From: Rhizobium sp. BK418
Lineage (GTDB): Bacteria > Pseudomonadota > Alphaproteobacteria > Rhizobiales > Rhizobiaceae
Length of the DNA stretch: 64,000 nt
Assembly (NCBI RefSeq): GCF_004341105.1
Contig: NZ_SLZK01000002.1
Span: 1 to 64,000 of the forward strand
Direction of reading: 5' to 3'
Shown: positions 8,277-16,040 of the stretch, piece after piece
How the letters are laid out: every line of letters starts with the position of its first letter
Numbering within the stretch: position 1 is the first letter of the stretch
The notes under the pieces: generated by a model
Database searches by the model: none
What the model was told of the DNA's origin: nothing
What the model saw: only the letters and a program-made list of their open reading frames with translations
Program-made: the position numbers and the translations under genes

Positions 8277-8738
8277 TCAAAGGCCGAGGTCGGAAAGGCC
8301 CGGATGGTCATCGGGCCGCCGGCCGAGCGGCCAGTGGAACTTGCGATCCGATTCCCGGATCGGCAGATCGTTGATGCAGGCGAAACGGCGCTGCATCAAG
8401 CCCTCGGCATCGAATTCCCAATTCTCGTTGCCATAGGAGCGGAACCAGTTGCCGCTGTCGTCATGCCATTCATAGGCAAAGCGCACCGCAATGCGATTGT
8501 CGGTGAAGGCCCAGAGTTCCTTGATCAGCCTGTAGTCCAGCTCCTTTGCCCACTTGCGGGTCAGGAAAGCGACGATCTCGGCGCGGCCGGTAACGAATTC
8601 GGCGCGGTTTCGCCACTGGCTATTCTGGGTGTAGACAAGCGAAACGCGCTGGGGATCGCGGCTGTTCCAGCCGTCTTCCGCCAGGCGGACCTTCTGAGCT
8701 GCGGTTTCCTGTGTGAATGGGGGAAGCGGTGCAGGCAT
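8277..8738 (-). CDS. NTF2-like/SnoaL-type protein (DUF1348)
   Basis: 153 aa. The whole length matches the DUF1348 branch of the NTF2-like superfamily: an [26 protein letters not shown] stretch early on, [18 protein letters not shown] in the middle and RFAYEWHD later. These are small alpha+beta cone folds that act as enzymes or ligand-binding proteins; no reaction is assigned to this branch. The start at 8738 is preferred over an in-frame TTG at 8744 because GGAGA sits 6 bases before it. It is probably co-transcribed with the TetR gene behind it. Confidence 0.82.
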   Translation of the reverse strand: MPAPLPPFTQETAAQKVRLAEDGWNSRDPQRVSLVYTQNSQWRNRAEFVTGRAEIVAFLTRKWAKELDYRLIKELWAFTDNRIAVRFAYEWHDDSGNWFRSYGNENWEFDAEGLMQRRFACINDLPIRESDRKFHWPLGRRPDDHPGLSDLGL

Positions 8739-8778
8739 GATCAATCTCCGTTGCGTTTCTGTACCTTTCGTTATTCAT

Positions 8779-8794
8779 TGTACTAATCGGTACA
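8779..8794. promoter_or_regulatory. Candidate TetR operator, TGTAC-N6-GTACA
   Basis: The 16-base palindrome TGTACTAATCGGTACA lies 41 bp upstream of the NTF2-like gene in a promoter-sized, AT-richer stretch. An extra half-site-like TGTACC sits at about 8760. Location upstream of the NTF2-like/TetR pair suggests it is the operator of the TetR protein. Binding is inferred. Confidence 0.55.
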
Positions 8795-9014
8795 GTATTG
8801 CAACAAATCTTGGCACTCGATGTCTGCGGCATTTTGACTGGATTTGGGAGGAGTGCCACTCGCGGTGCGTGCGCCCAAACCCCGCGCATATTCGACCGAA
8901 TGAACCTTTAAATTGCATCCTATACGTATATGATCCGATACGGAATCTTGGGACGCTTGAAGAGAAATATAAAATTGCGAGCGGCCCTCTATTTCGGAAC
9001 ATGGGAGGGGATAG

Positions 9015-10427
9015 ATGCCTGCGGATGTTGCAATCCTTCATGGCTGGAGCGACACGGCCCAATCCCTCACTCCGCTTCGCGATTTTCTTGCTCAAAACAA
9101 CTTCAACGCCCAGCGCATTCTGCTTGGCGATTACATCTCCCTCTATGATGATGTCCGTATCGAGGATGTCGCTGCGCGCATGGATATCGCCGTCAATGCG
9201 GCGATCAAGAGCGGCCGGCTCAAGCCGCCTTTCGACATGATCGTGCATAGTACCGGCGGACTTGTCGCACGCGAATGGATTTCCCGATTCTATCCCGATG
9301 GCGCCAATTGCCCGGTCAGGAAGCTGGTGATGCTGGCGCCGGCCAATTTCGGCTCGCGGCTCGCCTCCACCGGCAAGAGCATGCTCGGCCGTGTCATCAA
9401 GGGCTGGAACAACTGGTTCCAGACCGGTACGGAAATGCTGAACGGGCTGGAGCTCGCCTCCTCGTATCAATGGGATCTCGCACTGCGAGACCTGCTCGAC
9501 CCGTCAGGCCAGGCTGCCGGCCCCTATGGCACCGACAAGATCATGCCTTTCGTCATCGTTGGAACCATGGGCTATGACGACGCGCTGCGGCGGATCGTCA
9601 ATGAGAATGGGGCGGACGGGACGGTGCGCTGCGCCGCCGCCAACCTCAACGCTCGCGGCTTCACGGTGGATTTTTCCCGGGATGAGGACAATCCCGAAGT
9701 CTCGATCTGGCATATTCGCTCCGGAGACACGGTCTTTCCCTTCGCAATCCTGCCGGACCGCAACCACGGATCAATCATCAAGCCGAACGAAGAGAGCGAC
9801 GCCGGCGCAGCCGTATCAAGCCGGCTCGGCAAACTGATCCTGCAAGCGCTAAACTGCAAGGATGCGGGAGAATATACCGCCATTTCCAGCGAATGGTACG
9901 ATATCAGCGAGGAAACAGCGGCAAGCACGCCCGCGAAGATCGGCAAAGCAATGCCTGACGATCCCAACGCGCTTCACCAGTATTTTCAGCTCATCATCCA
10001 TGTCCGTGATGACCAGGGGCAATCGATCGATGACTACTTCATCGAATATTTCTCGCCCCATCAACGCGGTACTGATGAATCGGTCGTCTTCCATCGAGAA
10101 GTGCTCGATAACGTCCACGTCAACAGCCTGGCGCCGTCGCGCCGCTGCTTCTTCGTCGATCGAACAGACCTGATAGGCAAGTACTACAAGATCATCAGCA
10201 AGGATGAAAACCAGGTCGTTGCCGTCAGTCTCTCGGCCAGCGACCCGGGCAAAAACGTCCACTACTTCGATGCCCAGAAGGTCGGAGCTGCGGGCAATCT
10301 CATCGTGCATCGCGCTTCTGACGATCGGCAGACGGTGCTAGGTCCGCAATGCCTCAGGCGCAACACCACCCATCTGGTCGAAATCATCATTCCGCGCCGG
10401 GGGATCGACAAGGTCTTCAAGATCTGA
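9015..10427 (+). CDS. Alpha/beta hydrolase (lipase/esterase-like) with C-terminal extension
   Basis: 470 aa. The N-terminal half is an alpha/beta hydrolase: HGWSD (about residues 9-13) forms the oxyanion region, and HSTGGLVAREW has the nucleophile in a G-x-S-like H-S-T-G-G elbow (near residue 79). Asp and His candidates follow in the HIRSGDTVFPF and DRNHGSII regions, so the triad is plausible. The last 190 residues (from about 280) are not part of the hydrolase fold and look beta-rich, with no motif I recognise. No signal peptide is visible. The gene stands alone, preceded by a 220-bp upstream region and the ribosome-binding sequence GGGAGGGG. Confidence 0.75.
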   Translation: MPADVAILHGWSDTAQSLTPLRDFLAQNNFNAQRILLGDYISLYDDVRIEDVAARMDIAVNAAIKSGRLKPPFDMIVHSTGGLVAREWISRFYPDGANCPVRKLVMLAPANFGSRLASTGKSMLGRVIKGWNNWFQTGTEMLNGLELASSYQWDLALRDLLDPSGQAAGPYGTDKIMPFVIVGTMGYDDALRRIVNENGADGTVRCAAANLNARGFTVDFSRDEDNPEVSIWHIRSGDTVFPFAILPDRNHGSIIKPNEESDAGAAVSSRLGKLILQALNCKDAGEYTAISSEWYDISEETAASTPAKIGKAMPDDPNALHQYFQLIIHVRDDQGQSIDDYFIEYFSPHQRGTDESVVFHREVLDNVHVNSLAPSRRCFFVDRTDLIGKYYKIISKDENQVVAVSLSASDPGKNVHYFDAQKVGAAGNLIVHRASDDRQTVLGPQCLRRNTTHLVEIIIPRRGIDKVFKI

Positions 10428-10521
10428 GGATCAGGAAGGACTGTGCATGCCCCGGCATGATGCCGCAAGCCGCCGATCGCTCGGCCCAGTCACAGAGGCC
10501 ATCACATAGATCGACCGCACG

Positions 10522-10890
10522 TCAGGCGAGCTTGCCCTCTTCCGCCTTGTAGAAATACTGGCTTGCGACCAGCCATCCCTTCAGCGGCCTCAGTGGCGGA
10601 ATACAGGTGGCGAACATGAAGGGACCGGTCACCAGCAACTGGACCCAGAGCGGCGCCGAGAAGGCAACTTCCAGCCACACGCCGAGCAGCACACTCGGCA
10701 CGCAGGCGAAGCAGATGACGAAGAAGGCCGGGCCGTCGGCCGGATCGGCAAAGGAATAATCCAGCCCGCAGACTTCGCATTCCTTCTTCAGCGTGAGGAA
10801 ACCCTTGAACATATGTCCCTGTCCGCAGCGCGGGCAGCGCCCCCGGATGCCGGTCTGCATCGGAGGGAGAGGAGGATATTCGGTGTCCAT
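10522..10890 (-). CDS. DUF983 zinc-ribbon membrane protein
   Basis: 122 aa. An N-terminal zinc ribbon is formed by CPRC (Cys19, Cys22) and CEVC (Cys38, Cys41), followed by PADGPAFFVIC and two to three hydrophobic helices, the standard DUF983 layout. Family members are small inner-membrane proteins of unknown function, common in alphaproteobacteria. The start at 10890 (MDTEYPPLPP) is chosen because GAAAGAGAG precedes it; an upstream ATG at 10920 would add ten residues without a better ribosome site. It stands alone between the hydrolase gene and a palindromic repeat. Confidence 0.82.
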   Translation of the reverse strand: MDTEYPPLPPMQTGIRGRCPRCGQGHMFKGFLTLKKECEVCGLDYSFADPADGPAFFVICFACVPSVLLGVWLEVAFSAPLWVQLLVTGPFMFATCIPPLRPLKGWLVASQYFYKAEEGKLA

Positions 10891-11087
10891 GACGATCTCT
10901 CTTTCAGCGGTCTCAGGCATCGCGCAATATGCATTCAATGCCAACAATGAGTGCATACAATATAACTACATTGAAAGCGAATTGCCAGTCTATTAGTCAG
11001 AATGACGCAGAGATGTTGTTGGTTCGATTTACGGGGTTTGGCGACGGCGGGATTTGTCACCGCTGGAACAAGTTTGAGCGCTCGCCA

Positions 11088-11208
11088 AAACCCCTCCCCA
11101 CAAGGGGGAAGGACTAACCCGTGGCACCACGTCACCCATCCAGGAACGTCGAAGAAGCAGCAGACGGGCGCGGCAAATTAAGCCCCTCCCCCTTGTGGGG
11201 AGGGGTTT
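11088..11208. repeat. GC-rich palindromic repeat element, 22-bp perfect arms
   Basis: Bases 11088-11109 and 11187-11208 are perfect 22-base inverted copies with core CCCCTCCCCACAAGGGGG, separated by about 77 bp. The similarity fades just beyond the arms. The position is intergenic, between the DUF983 gene and the 3' end of the first MocR gene. The poly-C/poly-G arm style recurs at 56085-56238, pointing to a family of rhizobial intergenic repeats. It lies within a 391-bp gap (10891-11281) that has no convincing gene. Confidence 0.75.
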
Positions 11209-11281
11209 GGGGCGGGGTCTTTATTGATTCATTCGATAACGGAGGACGAAGCAGGGTCGCTCCGAACCGGAAGTCTGTAGT

Positions 11282-12685
11282 CTAGAAGAACGAAGCCGAC
11301 ATTTCCGGCGGGCCTTCCAGGGCGTGGGCCATGAAGTCCAGCGCGCCCTTCAGCCTCTCGCGGATGATCGGCCCGCCGAGGCAGACGCGCACGGCTTCGG
11401 CAGGCGTACTCTCCACTGTGAAGGCATCGCTCACCACCACGCCAATGCCGGAGGCGCGCATATGGCTGCCGAAAGTCGAGCGTGTCCAGCCGTTGGTAAG
11501 CGGCAGCCAGATATTGAAGCTGATCGGATCGGCCTTGTAGCTCTCCGGCGGCAGGATATCCGCAACCATCTGCTGGCGGGCACCCGCTTCAGCGCGGATG
11601 AAGCGCAGGATCGCGTCCGCCGTGCCATCCTCGATCCAGCGGGTCGCCAAGGCCATGTTCATCGGCGAAGCCATGACATTATTGGTGCGCATGGCGCTGG
11701 CGAAGGGCCAGATCGCTCTGGTATCCGGAGCAACCACATAGGCAAGCCGCAGGCCGGCGCCGATGCATTTGGCGAGACCACCGATATGCCAGGTGAGGTC
11801 AGGCGCGATCGCCGCCAGCGGCGATGGTCCATCCAGGGGAATGAAGCCATAGGCATCATCCTCGACGATGGGCACATGATATTTGCGGGCGACGGCAGCG
11901 ATTTCCTCGCGGCGCCTTTGCGGAATGGTGAGCGTCAGCGGGTTCTGCAGTGTCGGATTGAGATAGAGCGCCTTTGGCTGCAATCGCTCGCAGGCATCGG
12001 CAAAGGCATCCGGCAGGATACCCTCTTCATCCATCGGCAGGCCGAAGAGATTGAGGCGGAGCTGGGCGGCGATCGAGCGGATGCCGGGATAGGTGATGTT
12101 TTCCGATAGGACGGTCTCGCCCGGTTTTGCGAGCAGGCCGAAGATCGCGAGCAACGTCGGATGGGCGCCTGGCGTCACGAAGATGCGCTCCTGCGACGGC
12201 GCCACGCCACGGCGGCCAAGCCAGACGGCAGCCGCCTCCTTGTCCATGCCGGAACCACCGAACGCCTGATAGCGCAGCAGCGGGACAAGGTTGGCCGCCA
12301 CGACCGACATGCCCTCGCGCATGCGGGCGAGCAGTTCCGGATCGTCTGGCTCCGGCGGCAGGTTCATCGAAAAATCGACCACGGATGTGCGGCGCGGATC
12401 TGGGGCGGCTTCGGCAATCGGGTCGCGCCGCTCCCTGCCCTGCCCGCCAGTGACGAAGGTGCCGCGGCCGACATGCGAATCCACCAGCCCGCGCTTTTGC
12501 GCCTCCACATAACCGCGCGCCACTGTCGTGAAATCGATGTTGAGCCGCTTTGCGAGTTCGCGTTGCGGCGGCAGCCTGTCGCCGACGGCCAGCGCGCCAC
12601 TGCGCAGATCCATCTCGATCAGATCCGCGATCGCCATGTAGCGGGGGCTCGATGAGCGGTTGAGATCAGGATGCCAGTCTTTCAT
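11282..12685 (-). CDS. MocR-type PLP-dependent regulator (GntR-aminotransferase fusion) 1
   Basis: 467 aa. Residues about 8-80 are a GntR winged helix (YMAIADLIEMDLRSGALAVGDRLPPQRELAKRLNIDFTTVARGY, with the GDRLPPQRELA signature). Residues about 110-460 are a fold-type I aminotransferase domain with NPTLQNPLTL, EDDAYGFI and HIGGLAKCIGAGLRLAY, in which the Lys is the PLP-binding residue. MocR regulators bind PLP and often control adjacent transport or amine metabolism genes. The start at 12685 (MKDWHPDLNRS) is preferred over a longer frame because the extra N-terminus is low-complexity and has no homologous pattern. Its target is not evident; the nearest gene is another MocR. Confidence 0.88.
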   Translation of the reverse strand: MKDWHPDLNRSSSPRYMAIADLIEMDLRSGALAVGDRLPPQRELAKRLNIDFTTVARGYVEAQKRGLVDSHVGRGTFVTGGQGRERRDPIAEAAPDPRRTSVVDFSMNLPPEPDDPELLARMREGMSVVAANLVPLLRYQAFGGSGMDKEAAAVWLGRRGVAPSQERIFVTPGAHPTLLAIFGLLAKPGETVLSENITYPGIRSIAAQLRLNLFGLPMDEEGILPDAFADACERLQPKALYLNPTLQNPLTLTIPQRRREEIAAVARKYHVPIVEDDAYGFIPLDGPSPLAAIAPDLTWHIGGLAKCIGAGLRLAYVVAPDTRAIWPFASAMRTNNVMASPMNMALATRWIEDGTADAILRFIRAEAGARQQMVADILPPESYKADPISFNIWLPLTNGWTRSTFGSHMRASGIGVVVSDAFTVESTPAEAVRVCLGGPIIRERLKGALDFMAHALEGPPEMSASFF

Positions 12686-12805
12686 GTCGTGATCCACGAG
12701 CTGCGATCGGGGGCGAGATCGGGTTCGGTGGGAACCAGATAGAATTGACTGTATATTGTTGCGCGACGATCCTGTCATCCAAAAACATCTGTCTGCGACA
12801 GCGTA

Positions 12806-14215
12806 TCACTCAGCCGCCCGTTCGGCCTCCTCGAGCGCATCATGCAGGACATCGAAAACCTTGCTATCGAGCGTTTGGGAGACATTGAAGCGCATGAAGC
12901 CGGTGGCCGATTGCGACAGGCTGAAGGCATTGCCCGGTGCGAGCACGACATTACGGGCGAGCGCGGCACGCGCGACGACAGCGGCATCCAGACCATCCGG
13001 CAGGCGGCACCAGAGGAACATGCCGGCCTGCGGCTCCAGCCAGGGGCATATGCCCAAGGTCTTCAGCCGGGTGCTGACATCGAACATCGCCTTGGAAAGG
13101 CGGCCGCGCAGGCTTTCCGTATGCTTGCGGTAGCTGCCGTCGCTCAGCACGCCGAGCACCAGTTCGGCCGAGAGCCGGCCGCCGCCGAAGGAGGTGGCGA
13201 TCTTGAGGTCCGTCAGGCCCTCGATCCATTCGGGCTTGGCGGCGATGAAGCCACAGCGCGCCGAGGCGGAGAGCGTCTTCGAGAAGCTGCCGATATGGAT
13301 GACGCGGTCCAGCCCGTCGAACGCAGCAAGGCGGGGTGCGGCTGCATGTTCGAAATCGGCGAAGATATCGTCCTCGATGATGGTCAGGCCGTGCTGCTCG
13401 GCGAGCTTCAGCAGGCGATGGGCCGTGACCGGCGAAAGTGTGGCGCCGGTCGGATTGTGGATTGCCGAATTGGTGATGTAGAGCCGCGGCCGGTGCTCGG
13501 CGAGCGCGGCGGCGAAGAGCTCGATATCGGGGCCGGAGGGCGTATAGGGAACGCTGACGACCTTGGCGCGATGGGCTCTCAGCAGCGCATGAAAGTTGAA
13601 ATAGCAGGGATCGTCGACCAGCACCGTATCACAGGGCTCGATCAGGAAACGGCAGAGGAAATCGATCGCCTGGGTTCCGGATTCCGTCAGCATCAGTTGA
13701 TCCGGCGAAGCCTCGATGCCGCGCTCGGCCATGCGCCGGACAATGAGCTGGCGCAGGGGCTGGAGGCCGAGAGGCGAGCCGTAATCGGCGAGGCTTGTGG
13801 GATCGGCGCGCGACAAAGATCGAAGGGTTCGGCGGATCGCGTCTTCGGGAAACCAGGAAGGCGGCAGCCAGCCGCAGCCGGGCTTCAAGTCGCTTTCGCG
13901 CGCCTCCAGCGACTGCCGCGATATCCAGAAGGGATCGACGGCGCGATCGAGCTTCGGGCCGATATCGGCAAGCGAGAGCGGTGCTGCCTGGCTCGCGACA
14001 TAGAAGCCGGAACCGGGCCGCGAGAGAATCGCGCCTTCCGCCACCAGCCGCTCATAGGCATCGGCCACGGTGGAGGCCGAGACTTTCAAGCTTGCCGAGA
14101 GGCCTCGGATCGAGGGCAGTTTTGCGCCGGGTGTAAGGCTGCGGCCGGCGATCCGTTGCCGGATGGTCGCCATGACCATTGCTGTCAGTGTATTTCCCTG
14201 CTCCCGGTCGCCCAT
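12806..14215 (-). CDS. MocR-type PLP-dependent regulator (GntR-aminotransferase fusion) 2
   Basis: 469 aa. The N-terminal GntR helix-turn-helix (about residues 5-75) contains GAKLPSIRGLSASLKVSASTVADAYERL; the aminotransferase-like domain has YITNSAIHNPTGATLS, EDDIFADFE and HIGSFSKTLSASARCGFI with the PLP Lys. The ATG at 14215 has AAGGA nine bases upstream; an ATG at 14236 lies inside the operator palindrome and has no ribosome site. It is divergent from a DMT exporter gene, the usual MocR/EamA arrangement, so the exporter is the likely target and the intergenic palindrome the operator. Confidence 0.9.
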   Translation of the reverse strand: MGDREQGNTLTAMVMATIRQRIAGRSLTPGAKLPSIRGLSASLKVSASTVADAYERLVAEGAILSRPGSGFYVASQAAPLSLADIGPKLDRAVDPFWISRQSLEARESDLKPGCGWLPPSWFPEDAIRRTLRSLSRADPTSLADYGSPLGLQPLRQLIVRRMAERGIEASPDQLMLTESGTQAIDFLCRFLIEPCDTVLVDDPCYFNFHALLRAHRAKVVSVPYTPSGPDIELFAAALAEHRPRLYITNSAIHNPTGATLSPVTAHRLLKLAEQHGLTIIEDDIFADFEHAAAPRLAAFDGLDRVIHIGSFSKTLSASARCGFIAAKPEWIEGLTDLKIATSFGGGRLSAELVLGVLSDGSYRKHTESLRGRLSKAMFDVSTRLKTLGICPWLEPQAGMFLWCRLPDGLDAAVVARAALARNVVLAPGNAFSLSQSATGFMRFNVSQTLDSKVFDVLHDALEEAERAAE

Positions 14216-14236
14216 CCGTACTGGTCCTTTCACCAT

Positions 14237-14266
14237 TACAGTTTTGGCAAACTGTACCGAACTGTG
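14237..14266. promoter_or_regulatory. Candidate MocR operator, TACAGTTT-N4-AAACTGTA plus third half-site
   Basis: A perfect palindrome TACAGTTTTGGCAAACTGTA at 14237-14256 is followed at 14260 by a direct repeat of the right half, AACTGTG (14260-14266). Two direct half-sites 11 bases apart plus an inverted one match the direct/inverted repeat architecture described for MocR-family operators. It lies between the divergent MocR and DMT genes, 22 bp from the MocR start and 59 bp from the DMT start. Confidence 0.7.
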
Positions 14267-14324
14267 GCTGGCTGCGCCAGTGCGAAACGTTGATAAGCGT
14301 GGGACGAACAATGAGGAGTGCCGC

Positions 14325-15188
14325 ATGGATCGCACAGCGACCGGATGGATCAATGGTTTTATTGGCGTGCTGATCTTCAGCGGATCGCTGCCGGCCACGC
14401 GTGTGGCTGTCATGCAGCTCGATCCGGTCTTCCTCACGGTGGCGCGAGCGGCGATTGCCGGCATTCTGGCGCTCTGCCTGCTGATCGCCTTCCGAGAGAA
14501 GCGGCCCTCGCGCCAGGATCTCATCTCGCTTGTCGTCATCGCGCTCGGCGTCGTGGTTGGCTTCCCATTGCTGACAGCGTTGGCGCTGCAGCATGTGACC
14601 TCGGCGCATTCCATCGTCTTCATCGGCCTTCTGCCATTGGCGACGGCGATCTTCGGGGTCATCAGGGGCGGCGAGCGGCCGAAGCCTGCCTTCTGGCTCT
14701 TCTCGTTTCTCGGCAGCGCTTTGGTCGCTGGTTTTGCGCTGATGCAGGGGCTCACCGCCTCGCCCATCGGCGATGCGCTGATGCTCGGCGCCATCATCGT
14801 CTGCGGGCTTGGTTATGCCGAAGGCGCACGGCTGTCGCGCCGGCTCGGCGGCTGGCAGGTGATCTCCTGGGCGCTCGTCGTATCGCTGCCGGTCATGTTG
14901 GTGGCTGCCATCGCCTACCGACCGCCGTCCTTTGCCGATATCCAGACGCCCGCCATGCTGGGGCTTGCCTATGTCTCGCTCTTCAGCATGCTGATCGGCT
15001 TCATCTTCTGGTATCGCGGGCTTGCACAGGGCGGTATCGCTGCCGTCGGTCAGCTGCAGCTGCTGCAGCCCTTCTTCGGCCTGGCGCTGGCCGCAACGCT
15101 GCTGCGTGAAACGGTGAGTTGGTCGATGCTTGCCGTGACAGTGGCGGTCATTCTCTGCGTGGCCGGAGCACGCAAATACGCGAAATAG
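14325..15188 (+). CDS. DMT-superfamily (EamA) exporter
   Basis: 287 aa with ten hydrophobic segments in two EamA repeats; the first begins GFIGVLIFSGSLPATRVAV, and the ends of both repeats show the PLATAIFGVI and QPFFGLALAATLLRE patterns of drug/metabolite transporters. The start at 14325 has GAGGAG ten bases upstream. It is divergent from the second MocR gene, with the operator between, which suggests PLP- or amino-compound-responsive control. The transported compound is unknown. Confidence 0.88.
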   Translation: MDRTATGWINGFIGVLIFSGSLPATRVAVMQLDPVFLTVARAAIAGILALCLLIAFREKRPSRQDLISLVVIALGVVVGFPLLTALALQHVTSAHSIVFIGLLPLATAIFGVIRGGERPKPAFWLFSFLGSALVAGFALMQGLTASPIGDALMLGAIIVCGLGYAEGARLSRRLGGWQVISWALVVSLPVMLVAAIAYRPPSFADIQTPAMLGLAYVSLFSMLIGFIFWYRGLAQGGIAAVGQLQLLQPFFGLALAATLLRETVSWSMLAVTVAVILCVAGARKYAK

Positions 15189-15221
15189 GCTCTCGCCTCC
15201 GAAATTTGACAGGCTCCGCAT

Positions 15222-15244
15222 CATGTAATAATCAAAGTTACATG
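15222..15244. promoter_or_regulatory. Inverted repeat CATGTAA-N9-TTACATG overlapping a start codon
   Basis: Seven-base perfect arms at 15222-15228 and 15238-15244 flank a 9-base spacer. The right arm contains the ATG start codon of the methyltransferase gene (15242). It may be an operator or a translation-controlling hairpin in the 53-bp gap after the DMT gene. No regulator can be named. Confidence 0.45.
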
Positions 15245-15958
15245 ATTAGAGACGATTGGCATCCGAACACATCCGACACTCCCAAGCCGGGGTCCCCGTT
15301 CATCGGGGATGCCGTCAAATCCTATCTCGAAGGTCCGCCACGGCAGGTGCCGGGTTTCTCAAGCCTGCATCGCATGGCGGCGATGCTGATTGCCGAACGA
15401 GCACCCGAAGACGGCCGGGTGCTAGTGCTTGGTGCCGGCGGCGGGCTGGAACTGAAGGCCTTTGCCGAGGCGCATCCGGGCTGGACCTTCGACGGGATCG
15501 ATCCCTCCGCCGACATGCTGCAGCTGGCGAAGCAGGTGGTTGGTGATCGTGGCAGCCGCATCGGCTTTCATGAGGGCAGCATCGATGTTGCGCCGGAGGG
15601 ACCATTCGACGCGGCCGTTTGCCTGCTGACCTTCCATCATATCCCTATCGAACAACGGCTTGAAACGCTTCGACAAATTCGCCGTCGGCTGAAAACGGAT
15701 GCAGCCTTCGTGGTTGCGCATGTGAGTTTCCCTCAGACGGAGCCGGAGCGATCGATATGGATTGATCGTCACATCGCCTATGGCGCACCCGATGGAGCGG
15801 ACCCTGCCCTGTTGGATCATGCTCGCAAGGCTATGCGCGAAAGGCTGCATATCCTTGCGCCGGAACAGGAAGAGGCCATGCTGCGCGAAGCGGGCTTTTC
15901 GGATGTCACGCTTTTCTATGCCGCCCTCAGCTTCAGGGGATGGGTGACCTACGCGTGA
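15242..15958 (+). CDS. Class I SAM-dependent methyltransferase
   Basis: 238 aa. Motif I is VLVLGAGGGLELKAF (about residues 60-74), followed by DGIDPSADMLQLAKQ (motif II region) and FDAAVCLLTFHHIP (motif IV region), the Rossmann-type class I methyltransferase order. The acceptor substrate is not identifiable. It follows the DMT gene by 53 bp on the same strand and could be co-transcribed or use its own promoter with the overlapping inverted repeat. There is no clear SD sequence before the ATG, so initiation may be weak or leaderless. Confidence 0.82.
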   Translation: MIRDDWHPNTSDTPKPGSPFIGDAVKSYLEGPPRQVPGFSSLHRMAAMLIAERAPEDGRVLVLGAGGGLELKAFAEAHPGWTFDGIDPSADMLQLAKQVVGDRGSRIGFHEGSIDVAPEGPFDAAVCLLTFHHIPIEQRLETLRQIRRRLKTDAAFVVAHVSFPQTEPERSIWIDRHIAYGAPDGADPALLDHARKAMRERLHILAPEQEEAMLREAGFSDVTLFYAALSFRGWVTYA

Positions 15959-15960
15959 AA

Positions 15961-15980
15961 ACTTTCCGATACTGGAAAGT
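15961..15980. promoter_or_regulatory. Candidate ArsR operator (distal)
   Basis: ACTTTCCGATACTGGAAAGT is a 20-base imperfect palindrome starting just after the methyltransferase stop codon. It shares the TTTCC...GGAAA half-sites with the second site, 49 bp away centre to centre, so both are likely bound by the ArsR protein encoded downstream. Confidence 0.6.
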
Positions 15981-16010
15981 GTCTTGCCCTGCTGTTATGA
16001 TGACGATATA

Positions 16011-16028
16011 GTTTCCAATATTGGAAAC
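16011..16028. promoter_or_regulatory. Candidate ArsR operator (proximal), perfect 18-bp palindrome
   Basis: GTTTCCAATATTGGAAAC is a perfect 18-base palindrome ending 12 bases before the GST start codon. The TTCC-N-GGAA style and location in front of a GST-ArsR-SRPBCC operon fit the winged-helix ArsR repressor of that operon. The site would overlap the promoter or leader. Confidence 0.7.
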
Positions 16029-16040
16029 CATAGGTGACTC

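Noticed and set aside
12842..14293. Open 483-codon frame on the plus strand
   Set aside because: It is antisense to the second MocR gene, which has all family motifs.
14052..15224. Open 390-codon frame on the minus strand
   Set aside because: It is antisense to the DMT exporter; its product is His/Arg/Gln-rich and lacks structure.
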